DNA of 59,662 bases from Bacteroidales bacterium (GCA_016939365.1 JAFGHD010000067.1:1-59662); one strand, 5' to 3'. Shown: positions 33,841-42,505, numbered from the stretch's first letter. Translations and numbers: made by a program. Notes: generated by a model not told the origin, from the sequence alone.

Positions 33841-36648
33841 ATGAAACAACTGTATCTCCTGTTTCCATTGCTCCTGCTCGGGTTTTTCCTTGCTGCCCAG
33901 AAAGGGATCATACGCGGTAAGATCATCGATGCCGAAACGGGTGAGGAACTAATCGGCGCTGCAGTGATCCTTGAAGGCACGACTATCGGTGCTTCCGCCG
34001 ATCTGGATGGAAATTTTTCCATTGAAAACATTGATCCCGGGACTTATGACGTCAAATGCCAATACATTTCATACGAAACACAGATCATCCGGGGAGCAGA
34101 GATCAGGGAGGGAGAGGTTTATATTTTGAACATCAAGTTGAAACCCGTCAGCCTGGGATTGGAAGAGGTTGTTGTGGAGGCCCGGCAGATACGCAGAACG
34201 GAAGCGGCCCTGCTCACGCTTCAGAAGAAGTCGGCAACGGTGCTGGACGGTATATCAGCCCAGCAGATCTCCCGGACCGGTGACAGTGATGCCGCATCTG
34301 CCCTCAAGAGGGTAACCGGTGTCTCGGTTGAAGGCGGTAAATATGTCTATGTCAGAGGGCTTAGTGACCGCTATACCATGACATTGCTGAACGGTGCAGA
34401 GTTGCCCGGACTGGATCCCAACCGCAATACGGTTCAGATGGACTTGTTTCCCAGCAATCTGATCGAGAACATGATTGTCCACAAGGCCTTTTCACCCGAC
34501 CTGCCGGGAAGTTTTACCGGTGGACTTGTGGATCTGCAGACAAGGGACTTTCCGGAAACTTTAACCTTTCGCTTCTCAACCTCGCTGGGTTACAATGATC
34601 AGACCAGCCTGAACAGCAGCTTCCTGACCTATGAGGGAGGCGACCTGGACTGGCTGGGCGTGGACGATGGCACCCGTGAGGTTCCTGTCTCTCCGCAAGA
34701 CATCCCGGTTTATCCTGTCAACAGGGACCTGCTCGATCAGACCACCATGGAGTTCAGCAAGATCATGGCCCCTGTGGAGGATGCATCGTTTCTCGATCAC
34801 AATCATTCCTTGTCGCTTGGAAACCAGACGAAACTCTGGGGCAGACAGCTGGGTTATATCGCAGGCATCAGCTATTCCAGGGATTATAGTTATTATGACG
34901 ACGGTGCGGTCGGTTTCTACCGCCTGCTGGATCCCACATCTGAGGTGCTCAACAGGGAATACAGTTACAGCGACCGCCAGGGAGAGATGAACGTGCTCTG
35001 GGGCGGCATGGTGAACTTCAGTTACAAGATATCAGACCAGCATAAGCTGGGAATCAATCTGATCCATAACCAAAGCGGTTCCCGGTCGGCCAGGTATATG
35101 ACCGGAGAGGTGCCATCAGACGGGATCGGAAGATTCAGGGAGACCCGCACCCTGAAATTCATCGAACGTTCGCTTTCATCTGCTCAGGTAAGGGGGGAAC
35201 ACCATCTGAAGGAAATGGCGGATATCAGGATTACCTGGCTCAGTTCCACAGCCTTATCCAGGCAGGATGAACCCGACCTGCGGTTCTTTACAAACAGCTT
35301 CTACCCCGAAGCACCCCAGGGAAGCCGGTATTCGATTAATCCTTCTGAATACAGGGTTCCGGCCAGATATTACCGGGACATGGAACAGATCAACGTCGAC
35401 AATAAAATACATTTTGAGCTTCCCTTTCATTATCTTGGGATATCCTCGAAGTTCAGGAGCGGTGCTTCGTGGGTTTACAAGAAACGGACATTTCATGAGT
35501 CCCGGGTTGATTACCTGAGTCAGGTGACCTACTTCAACGGCAACGTCAATGAATATCTTGACGATCAGTTCATCGGGCAGAACCACCCCCTGTATGACCC
35601 TGTTACCCGTCAGAATTACGGACTTTATGTGCAGGATGGCTCTAACCTGAAAAACAGTTATTCCTCCAGCGAATCGGTGCTGGGGCTTTATGCTATGCTG
35701 GATATGCCGGTACTTCAGGGAGTCAGGATTACAGCAGGCGTCAGGTACGAAACCACCGACCTGTACAGCAAGTCGGAGAATCCGAAGTATGAGCCCGGGG
35801 AATTGATGGAATCGGACCTCCTGCCGTCATTGAACCTGACCTGGTCACTGACCGGTAAAACCAACCTCAGAGCCGGTTACAACAGAACGCTCGCCCGTCC
35901 CACATTCAGGGAGATATCACCCGGTGATTCTGAAGACTTTCAGGGGGGCATCGTCTATATTGGCAATCCCGATTTGAGGCGCACCCTGATTGATAACCTC
36001 GACATCCGTTTCGAGACTTTTATGAGGTCCGGCGAGATCATTTCTGTCAGCGGATTTTACAAGAAATTCAATGACCCTATCGAACTGGCCGACGACATCC
36101 GTGCCAACAATCCCCAGCTCACATGGATCAATACCGACAGGGCCAATGTGTTCGGATTTGAACTTGAACTCAGGAAACAACTGGATTTCCTGAGGATTCT
36201 CAGGAACGTGAATATAGGTGCCAACGCAGCCTTTGTCCGCTCGCTGGTCTCCATTGATTCGCTCGAACTGATCCTGATCCGGACTTATGATCCGGATGCT
36301 GAGGACACCCGGAGCATGTTCGGTCAGGCACCGTATATTTTTAACGCACTTCTGGGTTATGTGAGCGACTCCATCGGGCTGGATGTGAGCCTCAGCTTCA
36401 ACATCACTGGCGAGAAGCTGGCCGTTGTCATGAGGGGTGGAACACCCGACGTTTTTGAACAACCGGCAGGGCTGCTGAATCTGAACCTCTCGAAAAGGAT
36501 AGGTAAACGCATTTCCCTGAGCGCCGGAGTGGAGAACATCCTGAACCCCGAGAGGAAATTTACGTATACCTATAAAGATATGGAGTACATTTACCGGAGC
36601 TATTCCACCGGCCGGAAGTTCAAGGCGGGAATTTCATTCCGGATTTAA
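33841..36648 (+). CDS. TonB-dependent receptor, paired with the beta-helix lipoprotein
   Basis: A 935-aa outer-membrane receptor with a signal peptide (ending FFLAAQ), a CarboxypepD_reg-like domain (about residues 22-105; GKIIDAETGEELIGAAVILEG), and a plug with QISRTGDSDAASALKRVTG and VYVRGLSDRYTMTLLNGAELP. The motif SPDLPGSFTGGLVDLQTRDFPE is of the same type as in the first TBDR. The barrel ends GRKFKAGISFRI. It lies 80 bp after the beta-helix lipoprotein, with a hairpin between them, and before a MORN-like protein. No SusD is present. Substrate is not indicated by the protein itself. Confidence 0.92.
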   Translation: MKQLYLLFPLLLLGFFLAAQKGIIRGKIIDAETGEELIGAAVILEGTTIGASADLDGNFSIENIDPGTYDVKCQYISYETQIIRGAEIREGEVYILNIKLKPVSLGLEEVVVEARQIRRTEAALLTLQKKSATVLDGISAQQISRTGDSDAASALKRVTGVSVEGGKYVYVRGLSDRYTMTLLNGAELPGLDPNRNTVQMDLFPSNLIENMIVHKAFSPDLPGSFTGGLVDLQTRDFPETLTFRFSTSLGYNDQTSLNSSFLTYEGGDLDWLGVDDGTREVPVSPQDIPVYPVNRDLLDQTTMEFSKIMAPVEDASFLDHNHSLSLGNQTKLWGRQLGYIAGISYSRDYSYYDDGAVGFYRLLDPTSEVLNREYSYSDRQGEMNVLWGGMVNFSYKISDQHKLGINLIHNQSGSRSARYMTGEVPSDGIGRFRETRTLKFIERSLSSAQVRGEHHLKEMADIRITWLSSTALSRQDEPDLRFFTNSFYPEAPQGSRYSINPSEYRVPARYYRDMEQINVDNKIHFELPFHYLGISSKFRSGASWVYKKRTFHESRVDYLSQVTYFNGNVNEYLDDQFIGQNHPLYDPVTRQNYGLYVQDGSNLKNSYSSSESVLGLYAMLDMPVLQGVRITAGVRYETTDLYSKSENPKYEPGELMESDLLPSLNLTWSLTGKTNLRAGYNRTLARPTFREISPGDSEDFQGGIVYIGNPDLRRTLIDNLDIRFETFMRSGEIISVSGFYKKFNDPIELADDIRANNPQLTWINTDRANVFGFELELRKQLDFLRILRNVNIGANAAFVRSLVSIDSLELILIRTYDPDAEDTRSMFGQAPYIFNALLGYVSDSIGLDVSLSFNITGEKLAVVMRGGTPDVFEQPAGLLNLNLSKRIGKRISLSAGVENILNPERKFTYTYKDMEYIYRSYSTGRKFKAGISFRI

Positions 36649-36669
36649 TACAAGTGCATTTCAAGATCA

Positions 36670-37149
36670 ATGATTATGTCACATTATAGATTGCCCCAGA
36701 TATGCCTGGTTTTCCTGATCCTGCTGGTATTTGGGATTGAGGGAACATCCCAGGACCTGGAATATATGGACGGTCAGTATTATAAGAACGGAATGTTGTA
36801 TACCGGCCGGCATGTCGAGTATTACGAAAACGGGAATCCGTGTGTCGAGAGAAACATCAGCAACGGTATCGAGGATGGAATGGTGATCTTTTATTTCCCG
36901 GACGGATCAATGAGGGAACAAAGATCATACAGAGAGGGGGAAAAGGACGGGTTATGGGTGACCTGGAATGAACAGGGTGTTAAAACCGCAGAAGCACGCT
37001 ATCAGGATAACCTCAAGCACGGCAAGTGGTATATCTGGGATGATTCGGGCCAGCTCCTGTATGAAATGGAATACGATATGGGCAAGAAGTCAGGTACCTG
37101 GAAGATGTTTGACAGCACGGGTAATCTGATTGATGAAAGAAAATACTGA
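36670..37149 (+). CDS. Secreted MORN/YwqK-like repeat protein
   Basis: A 159-aa protein with an N-terminal signal or anchor segment (ICLVFLILLVFGI) and repeats of the form YY.NG.., F.DGS.REQ.SY.EGEKDGLW, which match MORN-variant repeats (YwqK family). NCBI-style naming as an antitoxin is historical, and nothing suggests a toxin-antitoxin pair here. It follows the TBDR by 21 bp and ends that operon. Probably an envelope or secreted protein of unknown role. Confidence 0.75.
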   Translation: MIMSHYRLPQICLVFLILLVFGIEGTSQDLEYMDGQYYKNGMLYTGRHVEYYENGNPCVERNISNGIEDGMVIFYFPDGSMREQRSYREGEKDGLWVTWNEQGVKTAEARYQDNLKHGKWYIWDDSGQLLYEMEYDMGKKSGTWKMFDSTGNLIDERKY

Positions 37150-37458
37150 TCTCCAAGCATAAACTTTTACCGGGTTTTCTGAATGGCTGATAAGCCGAAG
37201 TGCATATCGGTGCTTCCCGATACAACTGATTCTCCGGGGACTGACTTGGATTAATGCCGGCATTGGGGAATGAAGGAACTTCCCCCAAATTGGCTGGTCA
37301 GTGAGCATCTTTGCCCTGGGGACTTCAGCCCGGTTGCTTTTTCCTGATTCGTGCAGGGGTGAAAATTGGTTCGTGAAGGGAGGGATGAATGTCCCGGATG
37401 AAAAAAAAGCGGGATATTTCACCCGCCGGCCATTCATATTGTTAGCTATGAAGCGCGA
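37150..37458. other. Non-coding convergent interval
   Basis: About 310 bp between the MORN-like gene and the small minus-strand gene. Apart from the minus-strand terminator at 37401-37426 I see no gene, repeat or regulatory motif in it. Confidence 0.5.
37401..37426 (-). terminator. Rho-independent terminator for the small CarboxypepD_reg-like gene
   Basis: On the minus strand GCGGG, an 8-nt loop and CCCGC are followed by eight T (complement of 37401-37408). It lies about 33 bp after the stop of the 121-aa gene. Confidence 0.7.
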
Positions 37459-37824
37459 TTAATCGTCGGCTTTCAGCTTGATCTCCAGTTCCTGATTGGA
37501 GCCGGTCACCTCCATGTTTTCAATGAGGCTGTTTTTGTAAGAAATGAAGGAAGCGATGAGGGTATATGTGCCCGGGGTCATCGTTTTGAAAGTAAAACGT
37601 CCGTCCAGGTCGGTATATGCCTTAAGCCCGGTACCATCGATCATGATTTCCACGCCGGTAAGCATTTCTCCGGAATCAATGTCCTTGACCACTCCTGAGA
37701 TGCTTAAAGTGGGAACCGGCCCATTGGCCGGACGTTCACCGGAGGAATCCGAACCCTTGTCGTTTCCTGCAAAACACAACGTCGAAACTGAGAATATCAA
37801 GGTCAGAAAGAGGATTTTTTTCAT
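37459..37824 (-). CDS. Stand-alone secreted CarboxypepD_reg-like domain protein
   Basis: A 121-aa protein: signal peptide (ending LCFAG), a short linker (GNDKGSDSSGERPANG), then one CarboxypepD_reg-like domain (ISGVVKDIDSGEMLTGVEIMIDG, TDLDGRFTFKTMTPGTYTL) ending EIKLKADD. This is the module that forms the N-terminus of both TBDRs here, but without plug or barrel. It has a four-element TTAA array and a perfect -7 element upstream and a terminator downstream, so it is a single-gene unit that is likely strongly regulated. Function unknown; a periplasmic partner of the TBDRs is one possibility. Confidence 0.85.
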   Translation of the reverse strand: MKKILFLTLIFSVSTLCFAGNDKGSDSSGERPANGPVPTLSISGVVKDIDSGEMLTGVEIMIDGTGLKAYTDLDGRFTFKTMTPGTYTLIASFISYKNSLIENMEVTGSNQELEIKLKADD

Positions 37825-37844
37825 AAAATCATTTTTTATCGATA

Positions 37845-37852
37845 CAAAAGTA
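37845..37852 (-). promoter_or_regulatory. -7 element for the stand-alone CarboxypepD_reg-like gene
   Basis: The minus strand reads TACTTTTG, a full match to TAnnTTTG, starting exactly 15 bp after the gene-proximal TTAA of the array, the same spacing as at the response regulator promoter. It ends 20 bp before the ATG. Confidence 0.6.
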
Positions 37853-37863
37853 CCGGCACAGGG

Positions 37864-37900
37864 TTAAGGGATTATTAAGGGAATATTAATTTATTGTTAA
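37864..37900 (-). promoter_or_regulatory. Pho-box-like array: four perfect TTAA cores at 11-bp spacing
   Basis: TTAA cores begin (plus coordinates) at 37864, 37875, 37886 and 37897, all exactly 11 bp apart. Read on the minus strand they are TTAAC, TTAAT, TTAAT, TTAAC. The distal core overlaps the stop codon of the PiT gene, so the array sits between two minus-strand genes and most likely drives the downstream small gene. Confidence 0.75.
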
Positions 37901-40215
37901 TTTCCCTTGGGGGGGCTGGCATTTGCATCCTGGTCAATGACATTTTGTTCTCCTGAAATCCCATTGATGTGATGGATGAAATCCCTGTGTGATTTCAAGA
38001 GATTGACCAAGAAAAGTGTAAGATTTTTACTTTCGGCGAGTATGTTCAGGAAGAGTAAGGTGTTTTTGGTACCTACCTCTTTTTGTTTAACTCTTTTGAC
38101 CTGTTTTCTTCTGAGCTGGTCGATGAACTGAAGAATATGCTGCTGATTGCTCACGACAGGTTCAATATGGAGAAGTTCCAGATTGCTGATCAGTGTTTTG
38201 AAAGTATCAATCAGTCCCGATATCTTTACATTCAGCTGATTCAGGTCTTCCGTCTGAGACTCAGACAGTCCCTTGTGGTTGTTATCGACGTGTTCCACAC
38301 TGGGTTTTGTGATAAAATTGAGGCAATGTGCGATTTCTCTGAGATAATCGAGAACCTGGACATAGTGGTGGGCAGATTCGATGGAGTCGTCCTCAATGCG
38401 GAGGATGATTCCATTGACGTTATCTTTCAGGTCTTTTGACCTTCTGTTGATCTCTTTAACGGTTTTTGCATTGGCTTTCAGAACCTTAATGTTCTCGTGA
38501 GCCAATCCCTGGGTGTTCAGGCTTAGGATTTGCGGGATTTTGGTAATCAGATCGTGGACTTCTTTGGAACAGCTTTCAAATATCTTTTTATGACTCAGGG
38601 ATCCTCTTTCATCTTCATCAGAGCTGAGGGATTTTTGTTTTGACAATCTTTTCCTGTGGATGCTATGGGTTTTGTAAACAAGAAATACCGAAAGGAGGAC
38701 AAACATGGCAATAGTGATGAAACCGCCATAATAGATCACCAATCCGATCAGGAAAGATACCAGAAACGCAGAAAGGGCAGTAACGAACCAGCCTCCAACG
38801 ACTGACAGTACACCGGTGATCCGGTATACTGCGCTTTCCCTGCCCCATGCCCGGTCTGCAAGGGAAGTGCCCATGGCAACCATGAATGTGACATAGGTGG
38901 TGGACAGGGGTAGTTTGAGTGATGTGCCCAGTGCAATAAGTATGCTGGCCACCACCAGATTGACCGAAGCACGTATCATGTCAAATTCAGGGATAATGCC
39001 GCGGGTGCCGTCTCTTTGATCTACTGCAGCGGGAGGCTCGAAGCGTGATTCCAGCTTCTGAGTGAATTTGCCCGGTATCCAACGGTTAAACCATATTGAG
39101 GCTGCCCGGGATTGATGTACCAGAAATCTTGAAAAGACGGTGGAGCTGAATCTTTCCCTTCCTTCCTGCTGTCTGCTGAGCTGGATGGTCGTAGCCACAA
39201 CCGATTTCGCCTTTCTGGAGGTCCACAGGGTGATCACCATCACAACTCCTGCCAGCAACAGGATAAATGTGGGGGTGCTTACAGCCCCCTGCATATCCGT
39301 CATCAGGAACTGGTCAGCTGCAACCCCTGATTCCGCGGAGAAAAACTGGTATGATTTCAGGCCTGCCAGCGGAACACCTATAAAATTGACCATGTCGTTA
39401 CCTGCAAATGCCATGGCCAGTGCGAATGTGCCAATCAGGATTATGACCTTCAAAATGTTGATGTTCACCAGCCATTTGAGTATCTGCAGTAATATGGTCC
39501 ATCCGGCAAGGCTGTATAATACAATCAGGAATGTATTGTTATGGATCCAGTTTAAACTCTCCGGTGAGATGAAGGATGAGCCTTTCGCCCCCTTGATGAT
39601 CATGAAATAGGTGATGGCCGATATGGCCGTTCCTCCCCAAAACGCACCGAAATACTTAAGGGTTCTGGAGTAATTGAAGGTAAAAATGAGCCGTGTGAAA
39701 TATTGGATGATCGCCCCGGCTGAAAATGCGATTACAACGGATACCAGGATGCCTGAGATGATGGCCAACGCCTTTGCTGAATTGATATAGTTGCCAAGAT
39801 CCATCACAGTTTCCGGGGACTTGCTGATTTTGATCAGGGAAATTGCCACAGAAGCTCCCAGCAGTTCAAATACAATGGAAACAGTGGTGGAGGTGGGCAG
39901 GCCGAATGTATTGTAAACATCCAGTAGGATCACATCCGTGATCATAACAGCGAGGAAGATGATAATGATCTCTGAGAAGAAGAATTGTTCCGGATGAAAG
40001 ATTCCCTTTCTGGCCACTTCCATCATTCCGCTCGAAAATGTCGCTCCGAAAAGGACTCCCGCCGCGGCAACCAACATGATGACCCTGAATGGTGCTGCCC
40101 TCGCACCAATGGCGGAATTCAGAAAATTCACCGCATCATTGCTGACCCCGACGATGAGGTCTGAGACAGCCAGAAGAAAGAGAACAACTATGAGTATCAG
40201 ATAGACATTATCCAT
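37897..40215 (-). CDS. PiT-family inorganic phosphate transporter with long C-terminal helical domain
   Basis: A 772-aa transporter. The two PiT signature repeats are present: VGVSNDAVNFLNSAIGARAAP near the N-terminus and AGNDMVNFIGVPLAG in the middle. About ten membrane segments reach to about residue 540. The remaining ~220 residues are charged and helical (KEVHDLITKIPQIL, ESAHHYVQVLDYLREIAHCL) and resemble PhoU-type four-helix segments. E. coli PitA is about 500 aa, so this is a much longer form. The ATG at 40215 is used; the frame opens earlier only at a TTG (40251). Two TTAA cores 11 bp apart and a TAGATTTG -7 lie upstream. Role: Pi uptake across the inner membrane. Confidence 0.92.
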   Translation of the reverse strand: MDNVYLILIVVLFLLAVSDLIVGVSNDAVNFLNSAIGARAAPFRVIMLVAAAGVLFGATFSSGMMEVARKGIFHPEQFFFSEIIIIFLAVMITDVILLDVYNTFGLPTSTTVSIVFELLGASVAISLIKISKSPETVMDLGNYINSAKALAIISGILVSVVIAFSAGAIIQYFTRLIFTFNYSRTLKYFGAFWGGTAISAITYFMIIKGAKGSSFISPESLNWIHNNTFLIVLYSLAGWTILLQILKWLVNINILKVIILIGTFALAMAFAGNDMVNFIGVPLAGLKSYQFFSAESGVAADQFLMTDMQGAVSTPTFILLLAGVVMVITLWTSRKAKSVVATTIQLSRQQEGRERFSSTVFSRFLVHQSRAASIWFNRWIPGKFTQKLESRFEPPAAVDQRDGTRGIIPEFDMIRASVNLVVASILIALGTSLKLPLSTTYVTFMVAMGTSLADRAWGRESAVYRITGVLSVVGGWFVTALSAFLVSFLIGLVIYYGGFITIAMFVLLSVFLVYKTHSIHRKRLSKQKSLSSDEDERGSLSHKKIFESCSKEVHDLITKIPQILSLNTQGLAHENIKVLKANAKTVKEINRRSKDLKDNVNGIILRIEDDSIESAHHYVQVLDYLREIAHCLNFITKPSVEHVDNNHKGLSESQTEDLNQLNVKISGLIDTFKTLISNLELLHIEPVVSNQQHILQFIDQLRRKQVKRVKQKEVGTKNTLLFLNILAESKNLTLFLVNLLKSHRDFIHHINGISGEQNVIDQDANASPPKGN

Positions 40216-40248
40216 CCCCTGAAGTTGGATATTCCTGATATGGCAAGG

Positions 40249-40256
40249 CAAATCTA
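40249..40256 (-). promoter_or_regulatory. -7 element for the PiT gene
   Basis: The minus strand reads TAGATTTG, a full TAnnTTTG match, starting 36 bp after the nearer TTAA core and ending 33 bp before the ATG at 40215. Confidence 0.5.
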
Positions 40257-40288
40257 ACCATTATATCAGGTCATGCCGTCCTGAAATA

Positions 40289-40303
40289 TTAAGTTATTGT
40301 TAA
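40289..40303 (-). promoter_or_regulatory. Pho-box-like pair: two TTAA cores at 11-bp spacing (PiT promoter)
   Basis: On the minus strand TTAAC begins at 40303 and TTAAT at 40292, 11 bp apart. Only two cores are seen, fewer than at the other sites, so this is the weakest member of the set. Confidence 0.5.
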
Positions 40304-40599
40304 TTTTTCCAACGAATCGGTTGATAAAGAACATGACCATGAAGGAGCCCGGTCTGGCTGTTTTGTTATTTCTATCCATGGAAAAAAACAGTTGTGACCA
40401 TTCTCCATCTGATCAGTATCTGCATAATTATGTCTGTATTTTTCTTTCGCTGTTTCTTCCTTCCTGGAGAGGAGATACACAACCCAGGTAATTCATCGCG
40501 GAGAGGAGTCCGGAAAGATGTTCTGTAATTATTTCAGCAGCATTTCTGAGTCGGTTACTAAATCAGCCATTGACATCATGCGCGTCTATTTCGGATCCC

Positions 40600-40746
40600 A
40601 TGTGCCGGAAGAGCGATTATAACCTTGGGGTATCGACGGAAATAATTGTTGACAATGGGGGAGGAACAGGCACGGTGACATGGAGCCATGAATGCAACTA
40701 TCTTATATCGGGTCTGGCGTATGTAAATGCTGCTTTTTTGATATGA
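40600..40746 (+). pseudogene. Fragment of a beta-helix lipoprotein gene
   Basis: The frame from ATG 40600 to TGA 40744-40746 encodes 48 aa. It contains EIIVDNGGGTGTVTWSHECNY and LISGLAYVN, which align with EYTIVDNGNGTGTTTWKAGKTY and ILEGMVFVN near the N-terminus of the lipoprotein at 32399. MCRKSD at the start recalls the ASCKKDD lipobox region, but the signal peptide is gone and the beta-helix domain is absent. This is best explained as a decayed paralogue or a recombination remnant of the beta-helix family. Confidence 0.7.
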
Positions 40747-40810
40747 ATTAGGCCTCAGAATGGTCTTTACCGGGGCCATCCGGATTGGTCGAATGAAACT
40801 GAAAAACTTT

Positions 40811-42505
40811 TTATTTTTCCCTCAGGGAGTGGTATATGGTCACAATGAGATCGCCGATCAACGAAATTTGGGTGATCAGGTCAGCATAAAATGTGCCGTT
40901 TTGGTATGAATAAGCCCCTTTTTTGATCTGAATCCGGTTCTCTTCCAGGAACTGATCCCTGAGATTGTCCATTTTTGATTTAAGCATATTCATCATTTCT
41001 TGGGCATTCTCTCCGGAGTCAGATTCAAATCCTTTTTTCATCATCTGGAAGGCCTGATTGACCTCTTCGAAATAGCTGAACAGGTTGTTTCGCATCTCCT
41101 GGTTGAACCATACATTCTGCTGGTTTTTCCGGTCAATGATGTCTGCCATGATGTTACAGGTATCCGCAATGTTCTCCAGATGATCAATGATCTTCAGCAT
41201 ATTTCTTAACCTGATCGACCCGTCTTTGCTCAGATTGCTCTCAGACAGCCGGGTCAGATACTGTGCGATTTCAAGTTCAATATTGTCAGCGATCTGTTCA
41301 TATTTTCTGATGCGATCGAGGATACGGATGTATTTTTTTTGCCCCTTTTCCATAAGTAATTCGGGCAGAAGACCAAACATCCTGTGAACCCTGTTGGCAA
41401 ACTGACCGATCTCCCTTCTGCTTTGCACCAGTGAAAGTTCCGATATGGACAGCAGGCCGGTGCTGAAGAATTTCAAGCGGTACAATTCCTCTTCCTCTTC
41501 CGTAATGGGAATGAGTTTTCCTAAAAGACGGTTGATGTTTCGCGTAAATCCAATAAAGATCAGGGTGTTGATGGTATTGAACAGGGTGTGGAACAGTGCC
41601 AGGCTCAGAGGTATGGCAGGGATGGTGGTGAAGGGTGAGTTCTGCCCCGTTTGGATCATGATCAGGTTCACAGCATCAAGGAAAGGTCTGAAAAGTATGG
41701 ATGCCCAGAGAATACCAACCAGGTTAAAGAGGAAATGTGCGATGGCTGTCCTTTTCGCCGGTCTGTTGGCCACCAGTGAAGCGAGGATCGCGGTAATGGT
41801 GGTTCCGAGGTTTTCTCCGAGTACCATGGCTGCCCCTGCGCTGAAAGACACCCACCCATTGGTGGCAAGTACAAATGTGAATGCCATCATAGCACTTGAG
41901 GACTGAAAGATCATGGTCAGGATTAATCCCAGGGTCATAAAGGAAATAAATGTCAGAAAACTGCCTCTATCTGATCCCGGCATAATGCCAAGCAATCCCG
42001 ATTGCTCATTCACTGCCGGCATGTTTTCCTTAAGGAAGTACAATCCCAGGAACAGGATGACGAACCCGATCATGAATTCACCCCAGGATTGCCTGTTCTT
42101 TCCTGCTGAGAAAAACATCATGGGCAGGGCGATCGCTGCAAGAGGCAGCAGGAATTCGGAGAGGTTGAAACGGAAACCCAGCAATGAGATGATCCATCCT
42201 GTTATGGTAGTACCTATGTTGGCACCCATCACCACGGCAATGGATTCATAAACGCTGATCAGGCCTGCATTCACGAAGCTGACCAGCATTACCGTGCTGG
42301 CTGAAGAGGATTGTATTGCCGCCGTTACCACAATCCCTGTGAACAGGCCCCGGATATTGCCTGAAGTAACAGTGGAAAGGAAATGCCTGAGCCGCTTTCC
42401 CGCGACCTTTTGCAGTGCCTCGCTCATCAGCTTCATCCCGAAGAGGAAAAGCCCCAGGCTTCCGACAAGGGTAAGTATCATCTGGACGAGCTGAAGGATC
42501 TTCAT
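40811..42505 (-). CDS. Na/Pi cotransporter family protein with PhoU-like C-terminus
   Basis: A 564-aa protein of the NptA/SLC34-related family. The two inverted-repeat signatures are present: AIQSSSASTVMLVSFVNAGL with MGANIGTTITGW, and MIFQSSSAMMAFTFVLATNG with LGENLGTTITAI. The last ~200 residues form a PhoU-like helical domain (MLKIIDHLENIADTCNIMADI). Such proteins move phosphate with sodium, inward or outward. It starts 20 bp after the DUF3298 gene and is in that transcript, with no clear 11-bp TTAA array, unlike the PiT gene. Confidence 0.9.
   Translation of the reverse strand: MKILQLVQMILTLVGSLGLFLFGMKLMSEALQKVAGKRLRHFLSTVTSGNIRGLFTGIVVTAAIQSSSASTVMLVSFVNAGLISVYESIAVVMGANIGTTITGWIISLLGFRFNLSEFLLPLAAIALPMMFFSAGKNRQSWGEFMIGFVILFLGLYFLKENMPAVNEQSGLLGIMPGSDRGSFLTFISFMTLGLILTMIFQSSSAMMAFTFVLATNGWVSFSAGAAMVLGENLGTTITAILASLVANRPAKRTAIAHFLFNLVGILWASILFRPFLDAVNLIMIQTGQNSPFTTIPAIPLSLALFHTLFNTINTLIFIGFTRNINRLLGKLIPITEEEEELYRLKFFSTGLLSISELSLVQSRREIGQFANRVHRMFGLLPELLMEKGQKKYIRILDRIRKYEQIADNIELEIAQYLTRLSESNLSKDGSIRLRNMLKIIDHLENIADTCNIMADIIDRKNQQNVWFNQEMRNNLFSYFEEVNQAFQMMKKGFESDSGENAQEMMNMLKSKMDNLRDQFLEENRIQIKKGAYSYQNGTFYADLITQISLIGDLIVTIYHSLREK

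Larger units (their letters stand above)
40252..40810. other. Intergenic stretch with relic gene
   Basis: About 560 bp between the PiT and Na/Pi cotransporter genes without an intact gene. It holds the PiT promoter and TTAA pair at its left end and a beta-helix lipoprotein fragment at 40600-40746. The rest shows no recognisable feature. Confidence 0.6.

Noticed and set aside
19751-37149. Polysaccharide utilisation locus
   Set aside because: There are two TBDRs but no SusD-like protein, glycoside hydrolase, polysaccharide lyase or sulfatase.
36670-37149. Toxin-antitoxin system, as the YwqK name would suggest
   Set aside because: The protein is exported and made of MORN-like repeats, and no toxin gene is adjacent.
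40215-40251. TTG start of PiT at 40251
   Set aside because: The ATG at 40215 begins directly with the first PiT membrane segment; the extra 12 residues would overlap the -7 element.
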